DNA from: CAYNVQ01 sp964400735
GTDB lineage: Bacteria > Acidobacteriota > Aminicenantia > Aminicenantales > Aminicenantaceae
DNA: 64,000 nucleotides
NCBI GenBank assembly: GCA_964400735.1
Contig: CAYNVQ010000012.1
Coordinates: 41,692-105,691 of the forward strand
Reading direction: 5' to 3'
How positions within the stretch are numbered: the first letter of the stretch is position 1; every line of letters starts with the position of its first letter. The notes beneath the pieces are model-generated. The model saw only the letters and a list, made by a program, of their open reading frames with translations, did not search any database and was not told where the DNA came from. The position numbers and the translations under genes were made by a program. This document shows positions 35,052-44,732 of this stretch, piece after piece.

Positions 35052-36260
35052 ATGAAAAAAACATTCGGAAATGATCCCTTTATGGCCGTCTTCTTTGCCC
35101 TCCTCCTGATCCTTTTCCTTCCCCTAACGAACTGCAAAAGCCACTCGACAGCCCCGGATGTCAATGACCTGACAAGGCCGGTCATTTGGGTCGATGATTT
35201 CAACGTCACGTTTGCGGCCTATGAGACAGGACCGAATCCTGCTTCCAAGGTCATCAAAATCAAAAATTCAGGGCAGCAGACTCTGGACTACACCCTAAGT
35301 TCCGAGGCGGATTGGGTCGAATTTTCACCCGAAGGAGGTTCTTCATCCGGGCAGATCGTCGAGCACACCATTTCTATAAACAAAAGCGGCTTGAAAGCCC
35401 AGAAGGAAGACTACACGGCCAATATCACCATAACTTCTTCTCAGGCCTACAATAATCCGCAGAATGTCGAAGTGAGCCTCAATCTGGCCGAACAACCCCC
35501 GCCCGAGATATGGATCAGCTCTCAGCAGCTCACATTCAATGCGCGGGAGGGCCGCTCGGATCCTGCATCCCAGTCGATAGAGATAAAAAATACCGGCGAG
35601 GGAACTCTGAACTACAAGATCATCACACATGCCGCCTGGTTGAGCGTCGATCCGACAAGCGGAACCGTGAAAAAAGGGGAGAGATCGCATACCGTCTCGG
35701 CAGATATCGCAGGATTGAAAAAAGGAACCTACAACGGGACGATCACCATCAAGGACCCCGATGCCACTAACAGCCCCCAGCAGATCGATGTGACCCTGGA
35801 AATTTCCGAAAGATCCACACCTAAGCCTACGCCTACTCCTCTGACGAATAATGAAGTGGGCATCTTCATAAATCCGTCCTCAGGAGCAACAGGGACGACA
35901 GTGACGGTCACCGTTTCCATAAAGGGAAACACCTCTCCGATTGCCAGCGCCTTCGGTTTGAATCTGAAATATGATGCCTCCATCTTACAATACCTGAACA
36001 CGAGCAAAGGCTCCCTCACTAGCAGTTGGGCGGCCGTGGATGGAGGAGCAAGCGCCGGTACCGTAACCGTGGGTGGGTTCAGAGGCTCGGGCAGCGTCAT
36101 AGCGACAGGCAGCCAGGGGAGCATCGCTGTCGTGAGGTTTAGAGTCATCTACAACGGCGCGACCGACCGAACCACACAGATCAACCTGAGCAACCTTATC
36201 GACGATCTCTCAGGAATGATCGCAAAGCCCGCTGTCGTCAATTTTACTTATAAACATTGA
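35052..36260 (+). CDS. lipoprotein with two BACON-like domains and a cohesin domain
   Basis: 402 residues from ATG 35052 (a GTG two codons earlier is possible). The signal plus lipobox LPLTNC gives a lipid-anchored protein. Two BACON/Ig-like repeats follow (ASKVIKIKNSGQQTLDYTLS ... WVEFSPEGG, and ASQSIEIKNTGEGTLNYKII ... WLSVDPTSGTVKKGE), then a Thr/Pro linker (TPKPTPTPLT). The C-terminal cohesin-type domain (FGLNLKYDASILQYLNTSKG, GGFRGSGSV, VNFTYKH) closely matches the lipoprotein at 31676-32224. BACON domains often bind carbohydrate or mucin. It is likely a cell-surface adhesin or assembly protein of the cohesin group. Confidence 0.8.
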   Translation: MKKTFGNDPFMAVFFALLLILFLPLTNCKSHSTAPDVNDLTRPVIWVDDFNVTFAAYETGPNPASKVIKIKNSGQQTLDYTLSSEADWVEFSPEGGSSSGQIVEHTISINKSGLKAQKEDYTANITITSSQAYNNPQNVEVSLNLAEQPPPEIWISSQQLTFNAREGRSDPASQSIEIKNTGEGTLNYKIITHAAWLSVDPTSGTVKKGERSHTVSADIAGLKKGTYNGTITIKDPDATNSPQQIDVTLEISERSTPKPTPTPLTNNEVGIFINPSSGATGTTVTVTVSIKGNTSPIASAFGLNLKYDASILQYLNTSKGSLTSSWAAVDGGASAGTVTVGGFRGSGSVIATGSQGSIAVVRFRVIYNGATDRTTQINLSNLIDDLSGMIAKPAVVNFTYKH

Positions 36261-36638
36261 TTTTTTTTTGCTGATTTCTTTGTGGCGATCGGGCAATAAA
36301 TCGTTCTTTTCATTCCCTGGCTTCCTTTATCATTTACCTATCCTTTTAAAAACAGGTTTTGTCCCAATGTGACGAGAAATAAAATGTACCTTAGAGTTAT
36401 ACGTCATTTCCGTCACCTTGAGACTACTTCTAAAAATATATGACAGTTTAGATTAGTTGCCAGGGTATCATACACATTAGCAGTGCCAACAGCAATGCCA
36501 ACAGCGAGGCAAACAGAAATGACAACAATAAGGCCAATAGCGATGCGAACAGCGAAGCAAACAGAAATAACAACAGAAATTGACAACGAAGCAGTCAACG
36601 TTTATAGTGTTTCCAAAATCTTTCGATTGGATTGAACG
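36261..36638. repeat. intergenic stretch with 12-bp minisatellite
   Basis: Between 36477 and about 36585 the sequence is built from degenerate 12-bp units such as AACAGCAATGCC, AACAGCGAGGCA and AACAGCGAAGCA. The reverse strand would give a hydrophobic tetrapeptide-repeat frame, which I do not consider a gene. The rest of the gap holds nothing supported. Confidence 0.7.
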
Positions 36639-37829
36639 ATGAAAATACCGTTTTTAGACTTGAAAGCCCAGTACCAGAGCATCAAAGAAGAAGTCGATAC
36701 CAAGGTCCTAGACCTTTTCGCTTCCCAGAGCTTTATCCTGGGCTCCGAAGTCGCCGAACTGGAAAAAGATCTCGCCGCCTACAGCGGAACCGACTTCGCT
36801 GTCGGCGTCTCATCCGGCTCGGATGCCCTGATCGTATCCTTGATGGCTCTCGGCGTCACCAACGGCGACGCTGTCCTGACCACCCCTTTCACCTTCTTTG
36901 CCACCGTAGGCGCCATCTCCAGGCTCGGCGCCAGGGTGGTTTTTTGCGACATCGAAAGGTCAACCTGCAACATGTCTCCGGAGAGCCTCGAGAAAGTGCT
37001 CAAAAAAGAGATAGAAAGTCAAAAAGAAGGCCCCCAAGAGGGCCGGATCAAAACCATCATTCCCATCCATCTCTACGGCCAGTGTGCGGATATGGACCCC
37101 ATAATGGAACTGGCTCATAAATATCGTATCCCCGTCGTGGAGGACGCCGCTCAATCCATCGGCTCCGAATATCCTTCTTCCTCCGGAGTGAAAAGGGCCT
37201 GCTCGATAGGGGATATTGGCATTTTGTCTTTCTTCCCCTCTAAAAACCTGGGAGGCTACGGCGACGGCGGAATGGTCCTGACAAACAACCAAGATCTAGC
37301 CGAAAAGCTGAGGATTCTCCGGGTGCACGGTGCTAAAAACAAATATTTTCACGATTTTATAGGGGGGAATTTCCGTCTGGATGCCCTTCAGGCCACCATC
37401 CTCCGCGTTAAATTCAAATATTTGGATAAATGGCTGAAGAAAAGAATGGCTAACGCCGCTTTGTACGACAAGCTTTTCCAAGAGTCAGGCTTGCTCGAGT
37501 CCGGCAAAAACGCCATCCGACTCCCCGAACCAATCTACAATACGAGCGGCATCCAAAACTATCACACCTACAACCAGTACGTCATCAGGGCCGCTTCCAG
37601 AGACGAACTGCAGAGCTTTTTGAAAGAGAGAGGAATTGCTACGGCCATCTACTATCCCTTGTCCCTTCATCTCCAGACATGTTTCGCTTATCTTGGTTAC
37701 CGAAAGGGAGACTTCCCGGAATCTGAAAAAGCATCCGAAGAAGTATTGGCCCTGCCTGTTTACCCCGAATTGAGTGAAGAGCAACAGGAGTACATCGTAG
37801 CCACCATCAAAGAATTTTATGAGACCTAA
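36639..37829 (+). CDS. DegT/DnrJ/EryC1 sugar aminotransferase
   Basis: 396 residues, PLP-dependent aminotransferase fold I of the sugar nucleotide type. Start MKIPFLDLKAQYQSI is typical. Key features are SGSDALIVSLMALG, TPFTFFATVGA, the Asp of VVEDAAQSIGS and the PLP lysine about 202 in FFPSKNLGGYGDGG. It transfers an amino group to a keto-sugar nucleotide for surface glycans. There is a short acidic insert near 128 (ESQKEGPQEGR). It stands alone, convergent with the TonB-like gene; the spacer has the small inverted repeat AAAGTG/CACTTT. Confidence 0.92.
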   Translation: MKIPFLDLKAQYQSIKEEVDTKVLDLFASQSFILGSEVAELEKDLAAYSGTDFAVGVSSGSDALIVSLMALGVTNGDAVLTTPFTFFATVGAISRLGARVVFCDIERSTCNMSPESLEKVLKKEIESQKEGPQEGRIKTIIPIHLYGQCADMDPIMELAHKYRIPVVEDAAQSIGSEYPSSSGVKRACSIGDIGILSFFPSKNLGGYGDGGMVLTNNQDLAEKLRILRVHGAKNKYFHDFIGGNFRLDALQATILRVKFKYLDKWLKKRMANAALYDKLFQESGLLESGKNAIRLPEPIYNTSGIQNYHTYNQYVIRAASRDELQSFLKERGIATAIYYPLSLHLQTCFAYLGYRKGDFPESEKASEEVLALPVYPELSEEQQEYIVATIKEFYET

Positions 37830-37851
37830 AAGTGTTCCCTGATGCACTTTG

Positions 37852-39216
37852 TCAGCGCTGACGGAATACGATGGTGACGGGCTTCCAGACCTTGACCTTC
37901 ACCCCATCTTTAACCGCCGGCTCATATTTCCACTGCTTCACGGCCTTCACGGTCGCTTCGTTGAATCCGCCGGCCTGCCCCTGAAGGACCACCGCTTCTA
38001 CGACATCCCCCTCCTCGGAAATCAGCAGATTGACCGTCACCTGGCCCTCGATTCGCATGGCCTTCGCCGAGGCGGGATACTCGGGATCCACCTTTGTTTT
38101 CAGTACTGGCGCCGTATCCACCTGGTCGAGCGGAACGATATCGCCTGTTTTTAATTCTCCACTGGGTTCGATGGATTCACTCCCCATCTGGGAGGACATA
38201 TTCTGAGCCTGTTCCGGCACAGACCCTTGCTCCCCTCCACCGGCAGCTCCTTCTCCCCGGCTTCTCATCCTCTCGATCTCAGCCCGCGTCGCCTCGTTTT
38301 GGGCGATCCCCATAAAAATGCTCCGGTCCTGCTCATCCAGGTCAAGATAGCGGATTCTCTCTTCGTCGAAACGGTCGGCCCATTGAGCGAACATCTTCGA
38401 AGATGCTTCTCTTTCCCCCTGCAGATGAAGGGTCAAGATCCGGTAGGCCACGGCTTCCACAAGCACATAATCATCCACTGAAACTTTCGCCCGAAGCTCG
38501 AAAACCTTACTAAAGTTCTTATTCGCTTCCTTGAGATTTCTCTGTTTGTATTGGATTCTCCCCAGCAGATAATAGCCTTTGGCCTCATCGGGATTCCTCT
38601 TGAGGAGGTTCTCGAGAGTCTTTTTCGTCGCATCTGTATTGCCGTTATTCTGGTAAAATTCGTATAGTTCATAATAGAGGTTGACGTTGCGGGGGTTGGA
38701 CTTGATCTGCCGCTCGAGATTTTCGGCGAAATCCCGGGCCTCTGTACCTGACTCCTCTCTCTGCTGAAGATTTAGAACCGGAACAGCCGGCTCTTCTTTT
38801 TGTCCTGCTTCGGCCTCGACAATCCGGAGCTCCACCATAATTTTGTTGAGATAGGACCAGATCGGCTCGCTGGCGATGAGAGGCTTCAATGCGTCCATCC
38901 CCATGAGGTTTTCCGCATCCCGCAGGTACCCTTCTGCCTTTCTGGTGTTTTTGAGGCTGTAGTAGCTCAGCCCTAAATACGCGTAGGCTTTGGCCCGCAG
39001 CTCCTTTTCTCCGGCCAGTCCGAAAAGGGCAATTTCCAGGTCTTTGATCGCCGTTTCCACATCCCCGGCCAAAAAAGCCCTTTCTCCGCTCTCCAGGCGC
39101 TCCAGATAAAAAGGGTCGATGTTTTGGCCTGCTCCACCTTCTTGATATGCCAGACCGCTCCCCCCCAGAAGACAGATAGCCACTAGAGCGGCAAAAAACT
39201 TATTCGAAGCTTTCAT
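37852..39216 (-). CDS. TPR protein with C-terminal TonB domain
   Basis: 454 residues. The signal peptide (FFAALVAICLLGGSGLAYQ) places it in the periplasm. TPR-like helices lie at about 35-110 and 170-260 (AKAYAYLGLSYYSLKNTRKA, AKGYYLLGRIQYKQRNLKEA). A Ser/Gly/Gln linker follows, then a C-terminal TonB domain (DPEYPASAKAMRIEGQVTVN, NEATVKAVKQWKYEPA). TonB domains couple inner-membrane energy to outer-membrane receptors; without an N-terminal transmembrane anchor of the usual kind it may act as a periplasmic adaptor. The family is frequent in Acidobacteriota-like genomes. It is convergent with the DegT gene. Confidence 0.88.
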   Translation of the reverse strand: MKASNKFFAALVAICLLGGSGLAYQEGGAGQNIDPFYLERLESGERAFLAGDVETAIKDLEIALFGLAGEKELRAKAYAYLGLSYYSLKNTRKAEGYLRDAENLMGMDALKPLIASEPIWSYLNKIMVELRIVEAEAGQKEEPAVPVLNLQQREESGTEARDFAENLERQIKSNPRNVNLYYELYEFYQNNGNTDATKKTLENLLKRNPDEAKGYYLLGRIQYKQRNLKEANKNFSKVFELRAKVSVDDYVLVEAVAYRILTLHLQGEREASSKMFAQWADRFDEERIRYLDLDEQDRSIFMGIAQNEATRAEIERMRSRGEGAAGGGEQGSVPEQAQNMSSQMGSESIEPSGELKTGDIVPLDQVDTAPVLKTKVDPEYPASAKAMRIEGQVTVNLLISEEGDVVEAVVLQGQAGGFNEATVKAVKQWKYEPAVKDGVKVKVWKPVTIVFRQR

Positions 39217-39541
39217 CGAAATTCGTCTACCTTCTCTAATCTCTTCGAGCTGCTGACCTTCCTTGACCTTTTTATCCGAAGTTTCCTTTTAAACCCTATT
39301 TCATTCACACGGGGTTATATTACCTTAACAAAAAACCAATATTTCCACAAGATAATTTTATTCATTTCCCCTCAATTCGCTTGAAAAATGAATTACTTTT
39401 GTGATAAATAAATAACCTTTGGGGAGAATTTAGGATTCTCCGAATCAGCTGCCGAAAAAGGCTTGGGAACAGGTAATTGGAGGGTACACCATACCCCTCT
39501 CCTGAGCACAGATCGGAAGATGATCTAAAGATGATCTAAAC

Positions 39542-41011
39542 ATGAAAAAGGCAAAGATACTGATCGTCGAGGACGACATCCTGATAGCCAAGGATGTCGA
39601 AAAAATCCTGCTCGACCAGAACTATTCCGTGGCCACCCTCATCACCACCGGAAAACGCGCCGTATCCAAAATCGTCCAGCAAGAGCCCGACCTGATCCTG
39701 ATGGATATCATGTTTCACGGGGAAGTAAGAGGAATCGACATCGCCCGTAAAGTCCGCGAACGCCTGGATGTCCCGGTCGTTTACCTCACGGCCCACTCCG
39801 ACAAACAAATTTTAAAAAAGGCAAAAATCACAGAACCCTATGGCTATCTCCTCAAGCCTGTGGGCGAGAGAGACCTGGAAATTGCGGTCGAGCAGGCTCT
39901 CTCCAAGCATCACATGGAAAGAAAGTTTAGGGATAGGATGGAAAAAGCCTTGCTGGAGAGCGAAAACCGCTACCGCCAGCTCGTCGAAAACATCAACGAA
40001 GGTATCGTCACCCAGGACCGGAGGGGCAACATCACCTATGCCAACCGGAGGTTCCTCGATATGATCGGCTACCCGGAAGAGGAAGTCATCGGAAAGCCGA
40101 TCACCAAGTTTCTCGCCGGAGGCCTGCTCAAGAAAAGAGAGATTCAGGAGGCCCAAAAAGGGGAGGAGACCAGAAAGGTATCCGAGGTTTCCTGGAGGCG
40201 CAAAGACGGAGAGCGAATCTACACCATCCTCTCTCCCAACCCGGTCTATAACGACAAAGGCCAGCACAAGGAAACCGTTGCGGTTCTGACGGATATAACG
40301 GACCGCCGGGAGGTCGAACGAGAGCTTCACCGCTCCAGGGAGCAGCTCCGCCTGCTCTCCCAGCATCTCCAGGCCGCAAGAGAAAGAGAGAGCAAGCGAA
40401 TAGCGCGGGAGATCCACGACGAGTTGGGCCAGCAGTTGACCGCCTTGAAAATGGACCTCTCCTGGATATCGAGCAAGGTCGATCCCGAGGATGAGGAGGC
40501 CGGCCCCTTCATCAAGAAGATCGAATCCATGTCCGGCCTGGTGGATAATACCATCCAAACGGTGCAGAAAATATCGGCGGAATTGAGGCCCGGCCTGCTG
40601 GACGACCTGGGGCTCGTGCCGGCCATCGAATGGCTGGCCCAGGAGTTCGAGAACCAAACCAACATCCCCTGCCGGCTGCAGATTTTCTGCGAGCTGGTCG
40701 ACTTGGATCCGGACTGCTCTACGGCCATTTTCCGCATATCCCAGGAGGCTCTGACCAATATCGCCCGTCATGCCAAGGCGACCAGAGTGAAAATAAGCCT
40801 GAACAAAGAAAACAGTGCCGTGGTGCTGAAAATCGAGGACAACGGAGTAGGGATAGAACCGGAGGAAGTGTTCGCCCCCTCCTCTCTGGGCCTTATGGGG
40901 ATGAGAGAGCGGTTGCGGCCTTTCGGAGGCGAGCTGATAATTTTCAGTAGGCCGAAAAAAGGAACTCTCTTGACAGTAACCTTGCCTATCTATAGAGTAG
41001 TGAAACCATGA
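39542..41011 (+). CDS. receiver-PAS-histidine kinase (HisKA_3/NarX-like)
   Basis: 489 residues, no membrane segment. The N-terminal receiver domain (about 1-120) has phospho-acceptor Asp55 in LILMDIMF and Lys in LLKPVGE. A PAS domain (about 145-255) is marked by YRQLVENINEGIV and VAVLTDITDRRE. The HisKA_3 region has His292 in AREIHDELGQQLTALKMDL, and an HATPase_c domain follows (ALTNIARHAKATRVKI, LGLMGMRERLRPFGGEL). It phosphorylates the NarL-type regulator encoded next, whose start overlaps its stop (ATGA). The signal is unknown and must be cytoplasmic or delivered by phosphorylation of the receiver. Confidence 0.93.
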   Translation: MKKAKILIVEDDILIAKDVEKILLDQNYSVATLITTGKRAVSKIVQQEPDLILMDIMFHGEVRGIDIARKVRERLDVPVVYLTAHSDKQILKKAKITEPYGYLLKPVGERDLEIAVEQALSKHHMERKFRDRMEKALLESENRYRQLVENINEGIVTQDRRGNITYANRRFLDMIGYPEEEVIGKPITKFLAGGLLKKREIQEAQKGEETRKVSEVSWRRKDGERIYTILSPNPVYNDKGQHKETVAVLTDITDRREVERELHRSREQLRLLSQHLQAARERESKRIAREIHDELGQQLTALKMDLSWISSKVDPEDEEAGPFIKKIESMSGLVDNTIQTVQKISAELRPGLLDDLGLVPAIEWLAQEFENQTNIPCRLQIFCELVDLDPDCSTAIFRISQEALTNIARHAKATRVKISLNKENSAVVLKIEDNGVGIEPEEVFAPSSLGLMGMRERLRPFGGELIIFSRPKKGTLLTVTLPIYRVVKP

Positions 41012-41640
41012 TCAAGGTATTAATTGCCGACGACCATACCCTGGTGAGGAAAGGCCTGAAACAGCTCCTTCTGGAGACAGAAGACATCGATAAGGTGGAT
41101 GAGGCAAAGGACGGAAAAGAGGCCATATCCAAAGTGAACAAAAACGAATACGACCTGGTGCTTCTGGATATAAGCTTGCCCGGAAGAAGCGGTATCGATG
41201 TTTTGAAGCAGCTCAAGAGTTCGATACCCGAGCTACCTGTCCTGATCCTGAGCATGCACCCCGAGGAGCAGTATGCGGTCCGATCCTTGAGGGCAGGGGC
41301 GGCCGGCTACCTGACCAAGGAAAGCGCCCCTGCAGAGCTGATCGATGCCATTCGAAAGGTCGCCAACGGCAAGAAGTACATCACCTCGTCTCTGGCCGAG
41401 AAACTGGCCGACGAGATTGGCCTTGATACTGAAAAGCCTCTCCATGAGACCCTCTCCGACCGGGAATACCAGGTGATGTGCATGATCGCCTCGGGAAAGA
41501 CGGTGAAGGAAATCGCCGATGAGTTGAACCTGAGTGTCAAGACCATAAGCACCCACAGGGCTCGCATCCTGAGGAAGATGCACATGGAAAACAACGCCCA
41601 GCTTACCCACTATGCCATCAAGCTGAGCCTGGTCGTCTGA
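41008..41640 (+). CDS. NarL/FixJ-family response regulator
   Basis: 210 residues: receiver domain with Asp54 in VLLDISLPG and Lys in YLTKESAP, and a C-terminal LuxR-type helix-turn-helix (LSDREYQVMCMIASGKTVKE then IADELNLSVKTISTHRARIL). It is coupled to the preceding kinase. A truncated, decayed copy of its last third lies at 44733-45042. Targets are unknown; a shared promoter-like module found three times downstream is one possible target (speculation). Confidence 0.93.
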   Translation: MIKVLIADDHTLVRKGLKQLLLETEDIDKVDEAKDGKEAISKVNKNEYDLVLLDISLPGRSGIDVLKQLKSSIPELPVLILSMHPEEQYAVRSLRAGAAGYLTKESAPAELIDAIRKVANGKKYITSSLAEKLADEIGLDTEKPLHETLSDREYQVMCMIASGKTVKEIADELNLSVKTISTHRARILRKMHMENNAQLTHYAIKLSLVV

Positions 41641-41905
41641 GTCGGCATTTCTTTTATCCATAAGACTTTTGCCACTGTCTTTCCCGTCGATCCATCGGGC
41701 AGAAAAAACTATAACTCCAGCCTTTGTGCTGTATCAAAACGTTCATAAGAATAAATTATGATTCCACCTAAGCTCAGGTTCGAAATCTGCCGCTTTGCTC
41801 CAAGAATCCGCGGCAATTTGTATAATACCATCATCATAACTCTCGGAAAACTTCTTTTTAGCGCTCAGCAGTTCTTGTTTCTTACTTTGAAAGCCGTTAC
41901 TTAGA
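41641..41905 (-). pseudogene. decayed PilZ-domain gene
   Basis: The minus strand is alignable by eye with the intact PilZ gene at 49632-49976. The plus-strand strings CATTTCTTTTATCCA, GTCGATCCATCGGGCAGAAAAA and CTCAGGTTCGAAATC correspond to CATCTCTTTTATCCA, GTCGATCCATCTGGTAGAAAAA and CTCAAGTTCGAAACT there (listed up to 15-22 bases for reference to 41647-41730 and 41770-41790). The frame is broken, the C-terminal third is missing, and the relic begins exactly after the NarL stop codon. Confidence 0.7.
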
Positions 41906-42127
41906 ATCCAAAGAAGAAAACGGAAATATTGTGTCAATTTAAAGAGAATGGAAAATTTGGATTGTGATAATTATGCGTAAAGTGTTTAATTTAAAGGGAA
42001 TATTTATTCAGAAGAAAATTACTTTTGTCTCCTCTAATTCGTTACTGGTTGATTCTGTCCTTTATTTAGTTTTCGCTGTCACACTGAATGAGTGAAATCA
42101 GAAATCAGTAGACTCATTTAGCTCTTT

Positions 42128-43192
42128 CTATTGTATTGTATACATAAAATACATAGCCCAATTCTTCCCGATGAAATCGAATCCATTGCCCCATGCTGTT
42201 TCGCATTCGTAAATTGGGATGCATGGAAGGGGAACTGGAATCATAGTAATTTGCGCAATCGGGAAACCGAGAGCGTCGAAAGGAATCAAAATAATCGCTA
42301 TTAGATCCATACACCCCGGATAATACCCTTCGCCGTTAGCGTATGCATCTGCGAGAATTTCATTTATCCGGTCCTGGTTCCAAGGCCCAAGACCGCCTGT
42401 TGTTGGATTCCAGTCTTCTATTAGTCCCCAAATTGCTCGTTGTACATCACCATACGTATAAATCCCATACCCACCAGGAGATATTTGTCCCACATAATTC
42501 TGGTTTAAAATCCAATTAACTAGATCAAGATTTTCGGGGAATTCAACTGTATTTGGGGGCAAGTTTTCATAGCTTGAGAATGGATAGACATTAAATATAT
42601 CGCCAGCATGAATCTCCCGATCAGTATCTGCGCACCATCCATGATGTTCGCCATAGAGTACGTCACCATCATCTATTCCGATCAGAAAATAACTCATACC
42701 ATCAATTGCTGGCTGTTGAAGAATGGTCATCACAACGTTTTCTGGTAGTGATGCAGCAAATGCTTCTATATCAGATGAGTAGCCAGTGACTGAGCATACA
42801 TCTGCATGAGCTGCAATGTAAAGTTCAGTGCCTTGCGGCCAAGTTATGTCGATTTGATACATATATTCTGTCACACATTCATGTGGCGTTTTGTAATCAA
42901 ATTGCCCGGGTATTGGATTGCCATTTTTCTGAGGTATATCTAACCAGGAAGTGGCTATATGCAGATGTGTTGAAGTTATGCACCAGCCATTCTGAGTTAT
43001 TATGTACCTCACATAGAGATAATCTCCATCATTCCATACTTCAACTTGCCCAACAGGGATCGCATTTTCTAAGTTCCCACCTCCTGCTAATAATTCGGTT
43101 GTGAAGGGTTCGTCAGGAGGGTGAGCTAAAACTCCAATGGAAAGAAATGTTAGCAGAACCAAAAGTACAAATAGATTTAAGATTTTTTTCAT
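42128..43192 (-). CDS. secreted hypothetical protein, possible thioester-type adhesin region
   Basis: 354 residues from ATG 43192, which has GGAGACAG upstream; an earlier in-frame start lacks such a site. Signal peptide MKKILNLFVLLVLLTFLSIG. Residues about 25-130 form a beta domain (VEVWNDGDYLYVRYIITQNG, TSTHLHIAT) seen in other uncharacterised secreted proteins. Residues about 180-290 (HGWCADTDREI, YPFSSYENLP, LVNWILNQNY, YGDVQRAIWGLIED) recall thioester/Cys-Gln adhesin domains, but I am not certain. Sequence and codon use are AT-rich compared with the first half of the window. No partner gene is obvious. Confidence 0.6.
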   Translation of the reverse strand: MKKILNLFVLLVLLTFLSIGVLAHPPDEPFTTELLAGGGNLENAIPVGQVEVWNDGDYLYVRYIITQNGWCITSTHLHIATSWLDIPQKNGNPIPGQFDYKTPHECVTEYMYQIDITWPQGTELYIAAHADVCSVTGYSSDIEAFAASLPENVVMTILQQPAIDGMSYFLIGIDDGDVLYGEHHGWCADTDREIHAGDIFNVYPFSSYENLPPNTVEFPENLDLVNWILNQNYVGQISPGGYGIYTYGDVQRAIWGLIEDWNPTTGGLGPWNQDRINEILADAYANGEGYYPGCMDLIAIILIPFDALGFPIAQITMIPVPLPCIPIYECETAWGNGFDFIGKNWAMYFMYTIQ

Positions 43193-43225
43193 ATCTGTCT
43201 CCTTATTGAAATTAAAAATCATCAT

Positions 43226-43666
43226 ATGAATTTATTAGTAATTGTACTTAAAGTGGAATTAACCTTAGCTTCTTCCTCAATGGCAATCTTTTATTACCTT
43301 GGAAACCCGCTCATAAAAATCGTTTATAATTTAAAATGAATTAACAGGAATGTCAAGCATTTTATGATAAAAAATGTTATTCTTGGGCTAAGTAAAGCAT
43401 TTACAATGATTTTTTTTAGTTGTTTGCTTATAACAAATTTAAAACATATAGAGAAAGAAAGAGTCTTTCTGTTAAAAAGATAGAATTTCAAAGCCATCCT
43501 TGAGTTAAGAACATAACATCCATGATAAATATATTGAGTTTTAAAAAGAATATTCAATTGATTACGACATCAAGATTCTCTTTTATGACGATGAATTTTC
43601 CTTGGAAATATATAAAGGGAAAGTAAAGTATTGTTTTTATAAATTAAATAATGGTGGAGATTTAGT
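43226..43666. other. AT-rich intergenic stretch
   Basis: 440 bp between divergent genes. Very AT-rich; no palindromic element, gene or relic that I can support. It presumably contains promoters for both flanking genes. Confidence 0.45.
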
Positions 43667-44575
43667 ATGGTGAGAGGGTATATGCACCCAAAATATGCAG
43701 AGTCATTCAAAGAGTTTGGAAGACCTCGTGAGTTAAATCGATGCAAGGGCTGGATCCTGGAGCGCCAGATCCCAGGATTTCCATATCAAGATGCAATGGG
43801 ATGTTACCCGATTTTTGCCTGTCAAGATTGGTCGCAGCTATATTTTGACTTAGACAACATAAGTAATGAATTAGTTAGCTTATCCCTGGTTACTGATCCA
43901 TTTGCTAATATAGAGGAGGGGTATCTTAGACGTTGTTTTTTTGATGTTGTGATGCCATATAAAGAGCATTATATTATTGATCTTAGTCGGCCTATTACTG
44001 AAATTATATCCCCTAGAACTCATTACAGAGTAAAAAAAGCGCTACGAGCAATAAGAATTGAGGTTTGCGAGAATCACAAGGAATATCTTGACGATTGGGT
44101 GAGCATATATAATGTTCTTACTGAAAAGCGTAAAATCCGTGGTATAAGGGCATTCTCGAAGGAGGCTTTCAAAATTCAATTTGAGGTGCCAGGATTAATT
44201 ATATTCCGGGCTTCATCTGAAAATCAGACTATCGGATTTGCACTTGTATTTCTAAACGGAGATGTGGCGTACGGGCACTTAATGGCTATGAGTGAAACTG
44301 GATATGAGACTCTAGCTTCTTATGCATTATATTGGTCTTGTATTGAATATCTTTCAAATAAAGTCCGCTTTTTTGATCTTGGGGGAGAACCTGGCGTTAA
44401 AAAGAGAACACAAAGCAGCTTAAGTGAATTCAAAAAGAAATGGTCTAATGATATACGCAAGGTTTATTTCTGTGGGCGCATTTTTAATCATAAAAGATAT
44501 GCCGAAATCGCGAAAGCGTCAGGTAATCTTGATACTAATTATTTCCCTGCTTATCGGACAGGTGAGTTTAAATAA
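43667..44575 (+). CDS. FemAB-like GNAT acyltransferase, paralog 1
   Basis: 302 residues of the GNAT/FemAB-related superfamily (PF13480-like). Recognisable stretches are GCYPIFACQDWSQL, VKKALRAIRIEV, FALVFLNGDVAYGHLMAMSE, ALYWSCIEYLS and VRFFDLGGEPGVKK, typical of proteins that add amino acids or acyl groups to glycan or peptide acceptors. About half its residues match the minus-strand gene at 57642-58556, including the tail YFPAYRTGEF/YFPAYRMGEF, so the two are paralogs in the same glycan region. A GGAG site lies 8 nt before ATG 43667. The acceptor is unknown. Confidence 0.75.
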   Translation: MVRGYMHPKYAESFKEFGRPRELNRCKGWILERQIPGFPYQDAMGCYPIFACQDWSQLYFDLDNISNELVSLSLVTDPFANIEEGYLRRCFFDVVMPYKEHYIIDLSRPITEIISPRTHYRVKKALRAIRIEVCENHKEYLDDWVSIYNVLTEKRKIRGIRAFSKEAFKIQFEVPGLIIFRASSENQTIGFALVFLNGDVAYGHLMAMSETGYETLASYALYWSCIEYLSNKVRFFDLGGEPGVKKRTQSSLSEFKKKWSNDIRKVYFCGRIFNHKRYAEIAKASGNLDTNYFPAYRTGEFK

Positions 44576-44732
44576 TTATACAAAAAAATTGATATAATCG
44601 GACTCTATTTTCATGTTATAAATATTATATCATCAGCTTATTTTTTTACTATCAGCCATTTATAGAGATGAAAAACATACTTATATTTAAATTACTTCTA
44701 AATGTATTATATTTATATCCTACGAGTGCACC

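Noticed and set aside
31676..36260. Complete cellulosome cluster
   Set aside because: No glycoside hydrolases or canonical dockerin pairs are present; only cohesin-type domains and one irregular dockerin.
36413..36598. Hydrophobic minus-strand frame
   Set aside because: It is produced by the 12-bp minisatellite and has no ribosome-binding site.
37830..37851. Rho-independent terminator between convergent genes
   Set aside because: The AAAGTG/CACTTT stem is only 6 bp and no T tract follows.
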